DNA of 64,000 nucleotides from Spiroplasma endosymbiont of Clivina fossor (GTDB lineage: Bacteria; Bacillota_I; Bacilli_A; Mycoplasmatales; Nriv7). Both the position numbers and the translations under genes were made by a program. Under the pieces are notes generated by a model. The model saw only the letters and a list, made by a program, of their open reading frames with translations, made no database searches and was not told the origin of the DNA. Each line of letters starts with the position of its first letter. Position 1 is the stretch's first letter. Positions 30,094 to 39,609 of this stretch are shown here, in pieces. The DNA lies in the NCBI RefSeq assembly GCF_964031115.1, contig NZ_OZ035006.1, positions 1,364,001 through 1,428,000 of the forward strand, written 5' to 3'.

Positions 30094-31304
30094 AATAAAT
30101 AAAATGATTACGAAAAGCGTCAAAACTTGCACGGCAATTTTTACATAAATATTTTTGTTTTCCTTCTGAATTATGTCCATTTTTAACGCAATGGTAAGAT
30201 TCACATTTAGGGCATTTAATACCTTGCGCTCTAAATTTTTGATCAATTTCATTTAAACGTTTTTGTTTTTTTATTAATTCTGCTTGTTGTTTGACTTTTT
30301 CATAAAATTCTAAAAATTGATCATCTGTTAAAGTATTTACTAGTTCTTGAATTATTTTTTCCATAATTATTATCCACCTCTATCATATTAAAATATACCT
30401 AAAATTAAGTATATTCAATAAATATCAAGAGTTTTCGACAAAATTAAAAAAATTATTAGTGAAAAATATCGAAATCGTAGAAAAAGATTTGCTTTAAGAT
30501 TTAATTTAATAGCTTCAATTTATAATTTACAACTATTAGTTTAAATATATTTGATAATTTAAAATTTCAGTCTTTTTTTATTGTAAATAATAATTTTTAT
30601 TATGTTTTAATGACAAAATATTTGTAAAAATAATCTAAAAATTATTTTAATAACACTTTTATATTTATTTTAAATTTAAAAATTATAATTATCATATTAA
30701 TTTTGCAAGAAGTCTATTAAAGAAATCCATAAAGGAAATTTCAAATATAAAACTGATCCACGAAGAATTCACCTTGACCCATTCGCAACTAATACTAAAT
30801 GCTGTATTCAAATGGCAATTGATAATAATAACAATATTTATGTTTAATCCACAAACACCAAAGGTTTACAAAAACAATGAGTTATTGAAAATATGAACAA
30901 AGAATTAATTAACGAAAATTCAATTATTACTTCTGATATGCAAAAATTATATTTTTTAGTAGCAAAACAAACAAATTCTACTTTATGTGTAACTAAAACA
31001 ACAATTAATCCTGAAGCTAGTTATCGTAACTTAAATAAAATCAGTAAATTACAATCTAGTCTTAAAGAAGCCTTAATTCATTATCATGGTTTAGGTTTTA
31101 CTAATATTCAAAATTATTTAAATCTCTGAAAATGAAAATACCAACATAAGGGTTTAACTCCAAACCAACAAACAGCGGTATTATATTTTAATGTATAAAA
31201 AAGTTAAAGTAAAAATAGTAATTTTACATAAAAGCCTTTTAAAATTATCAAGTTGATGATTTTTTTTATTTTATCAAGAGTTTTCGACAAAATTAAAAAA
31301 ATAA

Positions 31305-31333
31305 TTGACAATGAGAATGTTTTTTTATATTAT
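31305..31333 (+). promoter_or_regulatory. tRNA cluster promoter
   Basis: TTGACA (31305-31310), 17 bases, TATTAT (31328-31333), 20 bases before the first tRNA. Nearly consensus, as expected for stable RNA. IS1595 ends at 31298. Confidence 0.85.
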
Positions 31334-31353
31334 TATAAAGTCCTAAATTAAAT

Positions 31354-31429
31354 GGGTTGTTAGCTCAGCTGGGAGAGCACTCGCCTTACAAGCGAGCGGT
31401 CGGCGGTTCAATCCCGTCACAACCCACCA
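31354..31429 (+). tRNA. tRNA-Val (UAC)
   Basis: 76 bases with encoded CCA. Anticodon loop CTTACAA on a CTCGC/GCGAG stem; T-loop GGTTCAATC; acceptor GGGTTGT/ACAACCC. Confidence 0.95.
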
Positions 31430-31432
31430 TTT

Positions 31433-31508
31433 GCTGGCTTAGCTCAGCAGGCAGAGCAACCGCCTTGTAAGCGGTAGGTCGTAGGTTCAATTCCTATAGC
31501 CAGCACCA
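31433..31508 (+). tRNA. tRNA-Thr (UGU)
   Basis: 76 bases with CCA. Anticodon loop CTTGTAA on ACCGC/GCGGT; acceptor GCTGGCT/AGCCAGC. Confidence 0.95.
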
Positions 31509-31518
31509 TAAATTATTT

Positions 31519-31601
31519 GGAGGGATAGTGAAGTGGCTAAACACGGTTGGCTGTAAACCAACTCCTAGGGTTCGGGGGTTCGAATCCCTCTCCCTCCACC
31601 A
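31519..31601 (+). tRNA. tRNA-Tyr (GUA)
   Basis: 83 bases, class II with a variable arm. Anticodon loop CTGTAAA on GTTGG/CCAAC; CCA encoded. Confidence 0.95.
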
Positions 31602-31607
31602 TAATGT

Positions 31608-31682
31608 TGGGGTGTAGCCAAGTGGTAAGGCAAAGGACTTTGACTCCTTGATGCGGTGGTTCAAATCCACCCTCCCCAGCCA
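31608..31682 (+). tRNA. tRNA-Gln (UUG)
   Basis: 75 bases with CCA. Anticodon loop CTTTGAC on AAGGA/TCCTT. The acceptor stem TGGGGTG/CTCCCCA has one T-T mismatch. Confidence 0.92.
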
Positions 31683-31692
31683 AATTTAATAT

Positions 31693-31768
31693 GCTCCGTT
31701 AGCTCAGTCGGTAGAGCATCTGGCTTTTAACCAGAGGGTCGCAAGTTCGAGCCTTGCACGGGGTACCA
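31693..31768 (+). tRNA. tRNA-Lys (UUU)
   Basis: 76 bases with CCA. Anticodon loop CTTTTAA on TCTGG/CCAGA; G-T pair at the acceptor end. Confidence 0.95.
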
Positions 31769-31773
31769 TTAGT

Positions 31774-31862
31774 GCCTAAGTGGTGGAATTGGTAGACACG
31801 CTGGATTTAAGCTCCAGTAAATGTTAAAGTTTGTGTCGGTTCGAGTCCGACCTTAGGTACCA
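31774..31862 (+). tRNA. tRNA-Leu (UAA)
   Basis: 89 bases, class II with a long variable arm. Start set at GCCTAAG, which pairs with CTTAGGT; anticodon TAA on CTGGA/TCCAG; CCA encoded. Confidence 0.93.
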
Positions 31863-31887
31863 TAAAGAAATTTAAAGCAGAATATTT

Positions 31888-33033
31888 TTTTAATTTTGTC
31901 GAAAACTCTTGATAAAATAAAAAAAATCATCAACTTGATAATTTTAAAAGGCTTTTATGTAAAATTACTATTTTTACTTTAACTTTTTTATACATTAAAA
32001 TATAATACCGCTGTTTGTTGGTTTGGAGTTAAACCCTTATGTTGGTATTTTCATTTTCAGAGATTTAAATAATTTTGAATATTAGTAAAACCTAAACCAT
32101 GATAATGAATTAAGGCTTCTTTAAGACTAGATTGTAATTTACTGATTTTATTTAAGTTACGATAACTAGCTTCAGGATTAATTGTTGTTTTAGTTACACA
32201 TAAAGTAGAATTTGTTTGTTTTGCTACTAAAAAATATAATTTTTGCATATCAGAAGTAATAATTGAATTTTCGTTAATTAATTCTTTGTTCATATTTTCA
32301 ATAACTCATTGTTTTTGTAAACCTTTGGTGTTTGTGGATTTAACATAAATATTGTTATTATTATCAATTGCCATTTGAATACAGCATTTAGTATTAGTTG
32401 CGAATGGGTCAAGGTGAATTCTTCGTGGATCAGTTTTATATTTGAAATTTCCTTTATGGATTTCTTTAATGAATGTTTCATCGATTTGGATTTTACCAGA
32501 TAATTTTTTAAATTTTAATTGGGTATTTTCTAATTGTTATGATTTCATTAATTTTTGACGATTATATCAAGCAGTTTTTAATGTAGTTTTAATAAAACGA
32601 GAAATTGTTTTACTAGATTGCCCCAGCAATGAAATTTGAATCAATAAATTTCATTGTTCATAATTTAAATGACTTCAATAAATAAAATGATTACGAAAAG
32701 CGTCAAAACTTGCACGGCAATTTTTACATAAATATTTTTGTTTTCCTTCTGAATTATGTCCATTTTTAACGCAATGGTAAGATTCACATTTAGGGCATTT
32801 AATACCTTGCGCTCTAAATTTTTGATCAATTTCATTTAAACGTTTTTGTTTTTTTATTAATTCTGCTTGTTGTTTGACTTTTTCATAAAATTCTAAAAAT
32901 TGATCATCTGTTAAAGTATTTACTAGTTCTTGAATTATTTTTTTCATAATTATTATCCACCTCTATCATATTAAAAATATACCTAAAATTAAGTATATTC
33001 AATAAATATCAAGAGTTTTCGACAAAATTAAAA
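31888..33033 (-). mobile_element. IS1595-type element between tRNAs and TIR fragment
   Basis: Both termini present. The flanks (AGAATATT side and TAAAAAAT side) do not match. The right junction equals that at 9969/9970 but with the element in the opposite sense, so recombination between IS copies has exchanged flanks. Confidence 0.88.
31988..32947 (-). pseudogene. IS1595-family transposase with nonsense codon
   Basis: Full length, but AAATCAAAACAA is AAATCATAACAA here, giving TAA (32537-32539) at a Lys codon just before the DDE domain. Also begins MKK instead of MEK. Confidence 0.88.
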
Positions 33034-33219
33034 TAAAAAATTATTTTAATGTTGTTTTTATAAGCATTTTACTTAGTTTTTATAACCTTTTATTGAGATT
33101 ATGTTTGTTAATATTTTGTTTTATTACTTATTTTTCAAATAAAACGATAATTAAATTGTAGTTACTTTTCTTTCAAAATTAATCAAATATTTTTCCACCT
33201 AACAAAACTTTACGCGTCC
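33034..33219 (-). mobile_element. left part of the TIR (MITE-like) element in dinB
   Basis: Reverse complement of 9777-9966, from GGACGCGTAAAG (ending 33219) to ATTAAAATAATTTTTTA. The other half is missing, replaced by IS1595. It interrupts dinB. Confidence 0.72.
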
Positions 33220-33632
33220 AATTTAATGAATTTAAAATATTGTTTTGGATTGCTTTAGCGCACTCAAATGCATTATTATATTGAAGATAAATATTAGTTG
33301 CGTCTAAACAGTATTCATCAATTGAAGTTATTTCTACTTTATTGGTAAAATTATTTACTAATAAATTGAAAATTTTATGTGAATACTCAATATAAAGTTT
33401 ACGGTTATTGTTAATACAAATTAATGTCGGACATAACGCTTTTGCTTGATATAAGGGCATGGCGGTTTTAATATTATATTTTCTCGCTTCATAGTTAGCT
33501 GAAGCGACAATTGCTCTTCTGGATTGTGGATTGAGTACTAACAACAATAGGTTCGGAAGCAATACTTGGATCAATAACTTGATGACAACTAGCAAAAAAA
33601 GCATTCATATCAATATAAAATATTACTTTCAT
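33179..33632 (-). pseudogene. dinB: DNA polymerase IV (DinB) N-terminal remnant
   Basis: Start MKVIFYIDMNAFFASCHQV contains the first catalytic Asp of Y-family polymerases. A one-base loss near 33535 shifts the frame. It then continues NPQSRRAIVASANYEARKYN and TSIDEYCLDAT, the palm-domain SxDE motif. At SLN the coding sequence runs into the TIR element, which adds WTRKVLLGGKIFD and a stop. Normal DinB is about 350-400 aa, so over half is missing. Error-prone lesion bypass by Pol IV is presumably lost. Confidence 0.88.
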
Positions 33633-33665
33633 CTTTTAACTTATCCTTTTTAGTTAATATAAAAT

Positions 33666-34481
33666 CTATTTGGGGGTATTTTTAAGGGTATTAAAAGCAT
33701 CATCCACTAATTTTATAACATTAATTTGTTTGCTTTGTAAAAGGTTATTGGAAAATAAATGAGCTAAATATTCAATATTTCCTTTCTTGTGGCCAACGAT
33801 TGGACTATAAATTAAACCTTGTAAAGAAAAACCATATTCTTTAAAAAAAGCAATTAAATTATTTAATACTTGATAATGCACTACGGGGTTTTTAACAACG
33901 CCCCCCTTTTCAATTTGCGTTCTACTACTTTCAAATTGTGGTTTAATTAAACAAACTAATTGGCCTTGGGGCATTAAAATTTCTGTTAAAACCGGAATAA
34001 TTTTTGTTAATGAAATAAAGGCAACATCAATAGCACAAAAACTAATATTATCTTTAAACATTTCTTTCTTGACATAACGAAAATTAGTGTTTTCCATAAC
34101 AATTACTTGGGGGTGAGTTCGTAATTTTCAAGCTAATTGATTAGTACCGACATCTAAACTATAAACCAATTTTGCTTTATTTTGTAACATACAATCAGTA
34201 AAACCACCCGTAGAAGAACCAATATCTAAACATACAAGATTTTCTAAATTGATATTAAACGCTTTAAGAGCTTTACTTAATTTATATCCCCCACGGGAAA
34301 CAAATTGATTATCTTGTTTTTTTATTCTAATAATACTGTTAAGGGCAACTAAAGTTCCTGACTTAATAATTAATTCATCATTTACAAGTACTTGATGATT
34401 AATAATGGCACTTTGAGCTTCAGTTCGGGAATGAAATAATTCTTTTTGAACTAATAATATATCTAATCGGATTTTTTCCAT
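33666..34481 (-). CDS. tlyA: TlyA-family rRNA 2'-O-methyltransferase
   Basis: 271 aa. Residues 1-65 form an S4 RNA-binding domain (RLDILLVQKELFHSRTEAQS). The FtsJ-like domain has the SAM motif VCLDIGSSTGGFTDCMLQ, then VDVGTN-like SLDVGTNQLA, AIDVAFISLTKIIP and LIKPQFE. The family methylates 16S/23S rRNA and some members are called hemolysin A for historical reasons. It follows nusB and the polyprenyl-synthase-like gene, the usual Firmicutes order (nusB-...-ispA-...-tlyA). Confidence 0.92.
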
Positions 34482-34494
34482 TGTTGTTCTTCAC

Positions 34495-35232
34495 TTACGA
34501 TAAATTTTTCATTTTGTTTATTGATTTGTTATTGAGGATGATAAATTCGTTAAATTCTAAAGGATATATTGTAGCAATAGCATTAATATATTTTTCCATA
34601 ATATTAAGTTTTACAATTAAAAGATTTTGTGTTGGCAATTGGTCTAATAAAGAAGGAATTTTAGCTTTTCGAGCTAAGGTTTCACGATGTAATAAAAAAT
34701 ATAATGCTAAATAAAAACCAAAATTATAATAATAAGTTTTGTTATTTTCTTTGTGATTAAAAATTGCTACCGATTCAAATGAATTACCAATCAGATGGGC
34801 GAGAAGATAAAATTTTTCATTTCTTACTAATCCTAAGCCTTTTAACTCATCAATATTTTTAATTTTACTATTATAGGCATCTTGTAATTGTAATTCAATT
34901 GGTGATTTAATTGCAGAACTAATTGCTAAGTTTTGAAAAAATTCATTAATTACTTTCAGATTTTTAATTTTTTTAATTTCTAAATCAAAAAGGTAAATTT
35001 GACTACAAACTACAGCTTTGCAAGAAATTAAATGACGAATAAATAACTCGGGACTTAATTTTTCATTAACAATTAATAGACCTAATGCTTGCATAAAAAT
35101 ACTATGTTTAGTAACAACATTTAAAATATACAAACCATCTTGAATAATTTCTGGATTATTGGTTTGTTTTATGGTTTTAATTAATGTTTTCTTTGCTAAT
35201 TTAATAGATTTCTTCAGTAATTCATTTCCCAT
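34495..35232 (-). CDS. degenerate polyprenyl-synthase-like protein
   Basis: 245 aa from ATG 35232, preferred to the ATG 9 bases upstream because AAGGA then sits at proper distance. All-helical. ELKGLGLVRNEKFYLLAHLI and YYYNFGFYLALYFLLHRE occupy places like the KT and GxAFQ helices of farnesyl-diphosphate synthase, and the gene lies between nusB and tlyA where ispA is usual. But no DDxxD Asp-rich motif is present at either site, so it cannot be a normal prenyltransferase. Could be an unrelated helical protein. Confidence 0.45.
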   Translation of the reverse strand: MGNELLKKSIKLAKKTLIKTIKQTNNPEIIQDGLYILNVVTKHSIFMQALGLLIVNEKLSPELFIRHLISCKAVVCSQIYLFDLEIKKIKNLKVINEFFQNLAISSAIKSPIELQLQDAYNSKIKNIDELKGLGLVRNEKFYLLAHLIGNSFESVAIFNHKENNKTYYYNFGFYLALYFLLHRETLARKAKIPSLLDQLPTQNLLIVKLNIMEKYINAIATIYPLEFNEFIILNNKSINKMKNLS

Positions 35233-35246
35233 AGTTGTCATCCTTG

Positions 35247-35654
35247 TTAGTCACTTTTCTCATTATTAGCAATACTTTGCAAAATGCCATTAATATATTT
35301 ATATTCAGTATTGATGAAATACTTTTTAGTAATAAGAACTGCTTCATTAATAATAATCGCTGAATTTTCCTTTAAAATAAGTAATTCATAAGTTGCTCAC
35401 AATAAAATCCCTTGCTCTAAATTAGATAATTTAGAAAAATGTCACCCTACTTTTAAGTATTTATTAATAATTTTAATTATAATTTTTCGTTGTTCAAAAA
35501 GATGAATTAAATTATTAATAGTTTCTGCATTAAAATCTTCTTTGTTTTCTTTAATTTCTTTAATAATTGTTTCTAAGTCATAATTTAATAATTGTTGTTG
35601 ATAGATAAAAAAAATTATGCTTTCTCTTATATTATGCTGTGAATTTTTTTCCAT
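35247..35654 (-). CDS. nusB: transcription antitermination factor NusB
   Basis: 135 aa. RESIIFFIYQQQLLNYD at the start and the C-terminal LSNLEQGILLWATYELLI ... INEAVLITKKYF ... YINGILQSI are NusB signatures. It binds boxA RNA with S10 in rRNA transcription. Confidence 0.92.
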
Positions 35655-35692
35655 ATTTTTACCACCGTTATTACTAATTTTAGCATAAAAGA

Positions 35693-35725
35693 AAGCATAT
35701 TTTCTATTAAATAGAAAATATGCTT
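35693..35725. terminator. long perfect hairpin upstream of nusB
   Basis: AAGCATATTTTCTAT and ATAGAAAATATGCTT, 15-bp perfect stem with a 3-base loop. It separates nusB from the broken gene at 37090-37361, which is on the same strand. Confidence 0.75.
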
Positions 35726-35837
35726 AATCAAATATTTTTTTAATTTTGTCGAAAACTCTTGATAAAATAAAAAAAATCATCAACTTGATAATTTTAAAAG
35801 GCTTTTATGTAAAATTACTATTTTTACTTTAACTTTT

Positions 35838-36797
35838 TTATACATTAAAATATAATACCGCTGTTTGTTGGTTTGGAGTTAAACCCTTATGTTGGTATTT
35901 TCATTTTCAGAGATTTAAATAATTTTGAATATTAGTAAAACCTAAACCATGATAATGAATTAAGGCTTCTTTAAGACTAGATTGTAATTTACTGATTTTA
36001 TTTAAGTTACGATAACTAGCTTCAGGATTAATTGTTGTTTTAGTTACACATAAAGTAGAATTTGTTTGTTTTGCTACTAAAAAATATAATTTTTGCATAT
36101 CAGAAGTAATAATTGAATTTTCGTTAATTAATTCTTTGTTCATATTTTCAATAACTCATTGTTTTTGTAAACGTTTGGTGTTTGTGGATTTAACATAAAT
36201 ATTGTTATTATTATCAATTGCCATTTGAATACAGCATTTAGTATTAGTTGCGAATGGGTCAAGGTGAATTCTTCGTGGATCAGTTTTATATTTGAAATTT
36301 CCTTTATGGATTTCTTTAATGAATGTTTCATCGATTTGGATTTTACCAGATAATTTTTTAAATTTTAATTGGGTATTTTCTAATTGTTTTGATTTCATTA
36401 ATTTTTGACGATTATATCAAGCAGTTTTTAATGTAGTTTTAATAAAACGAGAAATTGTTTTACTAGATTGCCCCAGCAATGAAATTTGAATCAATAAATT
36501 TCATTGTTCATAATTTAAATGACTTCAATAAATAAAATGATTACGAAAAGCGTCAAAACTTGCACGGCAATTTTTACATAAATATTTTTGTTTTCCTTCT
36601 GAATTATGTCCATTTTTAACGCAATGGTAAGATTCACATTTAGGGCATTTAATACCTTGCGCTCTAAATTTTTGATCAATTTCATTTAACCGTTTTTGTT
36701 TTTTTATTAATTCTGCTTGTTGTTTGACTTTTTCATAAAATTCTAAAAATTGATCATCTGTTAAAGTATTTACTAGTTCTTGAATTATTTTTTCCAT
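35838..36797 (-). CDS. IS1595-family transposase, full length
   Basis: 319 aa without lesions; same as 18693-19652 except for Q in RAQGIKC and few silent changes. Confidence 0.9.
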
Positions 36798-36882
36798 AAT
36801 TATTATCCACCTCTATCATATTAAAATATACCTAAAATTAAGTATATTCAATAAATATCAAGAGTTTTCGACAAAATTAAAA

Positions 36883-37012
36883 TAAAAAATTATTAATTAT
36901 TATTAAATTTTAACTAATATTTTTACTTACTTAAATCTATTATATTTATTTGTTACAGCATTACCTTTATAATTAATTCAACTATCATCATTTTTATTAT
37001 TATCCACCTCTA
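36883..37012 (-). pseudogene. UPF0236 C-terminal fragment
   Basis: Same sequence as 16122-16230. Encodes only DDSWINYKGNAVTNKYNRFK and the stop (36927). Confidence 0.6.
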
Positions 37013-37089
37013 TCATATTAAAATATACCTAAAATTAAGTATATCCAATAAATATCAAGAGTTTTCGACAAAATTAAAAAAATATTTTA

Positions 37090-37361
37090 TTATTCTTTAA
37101 TATGTTTTTCATTAATATAATTTTCATATTCGGCATCTGTTAGGACCTTATCAAAATTACCAACAATCGTATTTGCTTGTAATGATTGAATAACAATTTT
37201 AACAAAATCTTTAAAATCAGAATTTTCAGTAACTAAGCGATCAATTGTTGCTCAGTCAAGAGTTTCTTTTTCTTTTGCTGGAAATAAAATAATACTTTGC
37301 TTAATATTATTAGGATTTATCTTAATGACACCAATATTAAAAGCATTATTAAGTCTTTTTT
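37090..37361 (-). pseudogene. unrecognised protein, C-terminal 90 residues
   Basis: RLNNAFNIGVIKINPNNIKQ through KETLDWATIDRLVTENSDFK to NEKHIKE. The 5' part is removed by IS1595 at 37362. It resembles the end of the uncharacterised HrgA/COG2958-type proteins as I remember them, but only weakly. A coding gene is clear from the frame; identity is not. Confidence 0.5.
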
Positions 37362-38153
37362 TTTTAATTTTGTCGAAAACTCTTGATAAAATAAAAAAAA
37401 TCATCAACTTGATAATTTTAAAAGGCTTTTATGTAAAATTACTATTTTTACTTTAACTTTTTTATACATTAAAATATAATACCGCTGTTTGTTGGTTTGG
37501 AGTTAAACCCTTATGTTGGTATTTTCATTTTCAGAGATTTAAATAATTTTGAATATTAGTAAAACCTAAACCATGATAATGAATTAAGGCTTCTTTAAGA
37601 CTAGATTGTAATTTACTGATTTTATTTAAGTTACGATAACTAGCTTCAGGATTAATTGTTGTTTTAGTTACACATAAAGTAGAATTTGTTTGTTTTGCTA
37701 CTAAAAAATATAATTTTTGCATATCAGAAGTAATAATTGAATTTTCGTTAATTAATTCTTTGTTCATATTTTCAATAACTCATTGTTTTTGTAAACGTTT
37801 GGTGTTTGTGGATTTAACATAAATATTGTTATTATTATCAATTGCCATTTGAATACAGCATTTAGTATTAGTTGCGAATGGGTCAAGGTGAATTCTTCGT
37901 GGATCAGTTTTATATTTGAAATTTCCTTTATGGATTTCTTTAATAAATGTTTCATCGATTTGGATTTTACCAGATAATTTTTTAAATTTTAATTGGGTAT
38001 TTTCTAATTGTTTTGATTTCATTAATTTTTGACGATTATATCAAGCAGTTTTTAATGTAGTTTTAATAAAACGAGAAATTGTTTTACTAGATTGCCCCAG
38101 CAATGAAATTTGAATCAATAAATTTCATTGTTCATAATTTAAATGACTTCAAT

Positions 38154-39221
38154 AGACTTCTTGCAAAATTAATATGATAATTATAATTTTTAAATTTAAA
38201 ATAAATATAAAAGTGTTATTAAAATAATTTTTAGATTATTTTTACAAATATTTTGTCATTAAAACATAATAAAAATTATTATTTACAATAAAAAAAGACT
38301 GAAATTTTAAATTATCAAATATATTTAAACTAATAGTTGTAAATTATAAATTGAAGCTATTAAATTAAATCTTAAAGCAAATCTTTTTCTACGATTTCGA
38401 TATTTTTCACTAATAATTTTAAATTTTTTAAGTATAGCAAAAACATTTTCAATAACAATTCTCATTTTTGAAATTCGCTCATTATTTTGCTTTTCTTCTT
38501 TATTTAAAGGGTTTTTCTTTGATTTTCTTTTAGGAATTAAAACATTATGATTAATTTTTTGTATGCCTTGATAACCTAAATCCACTAAAACAGTTGTTTC
38601 TGGTAAAAATTTAATTTTTGAATCTTTTAAAATTTTAAAGTCATGGTTTTTACCATAAGAAAAATCAGAACTAATAATTTTTTTACTATCTTTTTCAATT
38701 ATAACTTGTGTTTTTATTGTGTGTTTTTTCTTTTTTCCTGAGTAGTGCTGTTTTTGTCTTTTTTTGGGCGTTGGATTTGGCTTTCAGTTACATCAATTAT
38801 AACAGTCTTATCTTTGAAATAATCTTTTAATAGTGATTTTTGACCAGTAAGTTGTTGAAAATTAGGGTGTTTTATTAAAGTGTCTTCAATTCATTTGATA
38901 TTTCTATAACAACTACTTTCACTAATATCATAACTTTTTGCAATATGAAAATAAGTTCTATATTCTCTTCAATATTCTAAAGTCATTAAAATACGATTTT
39001 CTAATGATAATTTATTGGTTCTTCCGCGACGAAATCTCTTTTTTAATTCTTCTATTTTTAAAATTTCTAGCATTTTATTAAAAGTAGTATGTTTAATACC
39101 AGTTAATCTTAAAAAATTTTTATCACTTATTTGATTATTTTTTTTAAATTTCATTTAAATTCCACCTTTTTATTAAAAACAACAATTCAATTATATTTTA
39201 AATTAATTTTGCAAGAAGTCT
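38154..39221 (-). mobile_element. IS5-family element
   Basis: 1068 bp with AAT repeats at 38151-38153 and 39222-39224. The host site is the same IS1595 position as in the copy at 29026-30093. Confidence 0.92.
38325..39154 (-). CDS. IS5-family transposase, made by -1 frameshift
   Basis: Intact two-frame gene. Confidence 0.85.
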
Positions 39222-39292
39222 AATAAATAAAATGATTACGAAAAGCGTCAAAACTTGCACGGCAATTTTTACATAAATATTTTTGTTTTCCT

Positions 39293-39596
39293 GGACGCGT
39301 AAAGTTTTGTTAGGTAGAGAAATATTTGATTAATTTTGAAAGAAAAGTAACTACAATTTAATTATTGTTTTATTTGAAAAATAAGTAATAAAACAAAATA
39401 TTTAATATTAACAAACATAATCTTAATAAAAGGTTATAAAAACTAAGTAAAATGCTTATAAAAACAACATTAAAATAATTTTTTACAACAAAAATCATAC
39501 ATAAGAAATATATACTTAATTTGCATATTGAAACAATTTATAGTAAATGATTATTTTTTCTTTTTTAAAAAATACCTAAGAAAACTAAACGCGACC
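39293..39596 (+). mobile_element. uninterrupted 304-bp TIR (MITE-like) element
   Basis: GGACGCGTAAAGTTTTGTTA at the left and GGTCGCGTTTAGTTTTCTTA inverted at the right (20 of 24 positions equal). No open frame longer than a few dozen codons. Related copies: 9777-12635 (split), 33034-33219 (half). Its flanks (TTGTTTTCCT and TCGTACTTAT) do not match, so the neighbourhood was rearranged. Confidence 0.7.
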
Positions 39597-39609
39597 TCGT
39601 ACTTATTTG

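Larger units (their letters stand above)
28334..30364 (-). pseudogene. IS1595-family transposase split by IS5
   Basis: Starts at 30364, interrupted between 30093 and 29026, and ends at 28334. The rest of the frame is undamaged. Confidence 0.88.
28233..30449 (-). mobile_element. IS1595 copy inside the split IS5, itself split by IS5
   Basis: Perfect 8-bp target repeat AAATTATT at 28225-28232 and 30450-30457. Interrupted by the IS5 at 29026-30093. Confidence 0.92.
15855..30544 (+). pseudogene. IS5-family transposase split in three
   Basis: Starts at ATG 15855, is broken after AAAATAGAAG at 15960, resumes at 27586 and again at 30450, and ends TAA 30542-30544. It holds the usual frameshift site in the middle piece. 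Confidence 0.85.
15788..30715 (+). mobile_element. IS5 copy split by two later insertions
   Basis: The pieces 15788-15960, 27586-28232 and 30450-30715 rebuild one IS5 element. The first gap is the 11.6-kb TIR element (repeat AAAATAGAAG on both sides). The second is an IS1595 copy (repeat AAATTATT at 28225-28232 and 30450-30457). Confidence 0.88.
15308..31198 (+). pseudogene. IS1595-family transposase, split by insertions and nonsense codon
   Basis: 15308-15787 encodes the zinc ribbon up to IDETFI. The rest resumes at 30716. There TATGTTAAATCC has become TATGTTTAATCC (30839-30850), giving TAA, so it would be dead even without the insertion. Confidence 0.85.
15222..31298 (+). mobile_element. 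outermost IS1595 copy of nested stack (split)
   Basis: 15222-15787 plus 30716-31298 make one IS1595 element. Between them lies an IS5 element that left ATT repeats (15785-15787, 30716-30718). Everything from 15788 to 30715 is therefore secondary. Its own outer flanks (GAATATTC and AAATAATT) do not match, so one side was exchanged by recombination. The right end stops 6 bases before the -35 box of the tRNA promoter. Confidence 0.85.
35738..37079 (-). mobile_element. IS1595 locus with captured UPF0236 fragment
   Basis: The outer 8-bp repeat AAATATTT is perfect (35730-35737, 37080-37087). Inside are a complete IS1595 (35738-36882), 130 bp of UPF0236-element DNA (36883-37012) and a second IS1595 5' end (37011-37079). 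The last two join at ATTATTA, present in both. Confidence 0.82.
37362..39292 (-). mobile_element. IS1595 copy split by IS5 and cut by TIR element
   Basis: 3' end at 37362, IS5 at 38154-39221, then stops at TTTTTGTTTTCCT where the element beginning 39293 starts; the IS1595 5' part is absent. Confidence 0.88.
37462..39292 (-). pseudogene. IS1595-family transposase, split and lacking N-terminus
   Basis: The frame from KQKYLCKNCRASF onward remains, interrupted by IS5 after the zinc ribbon. Confidence 0.85.
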
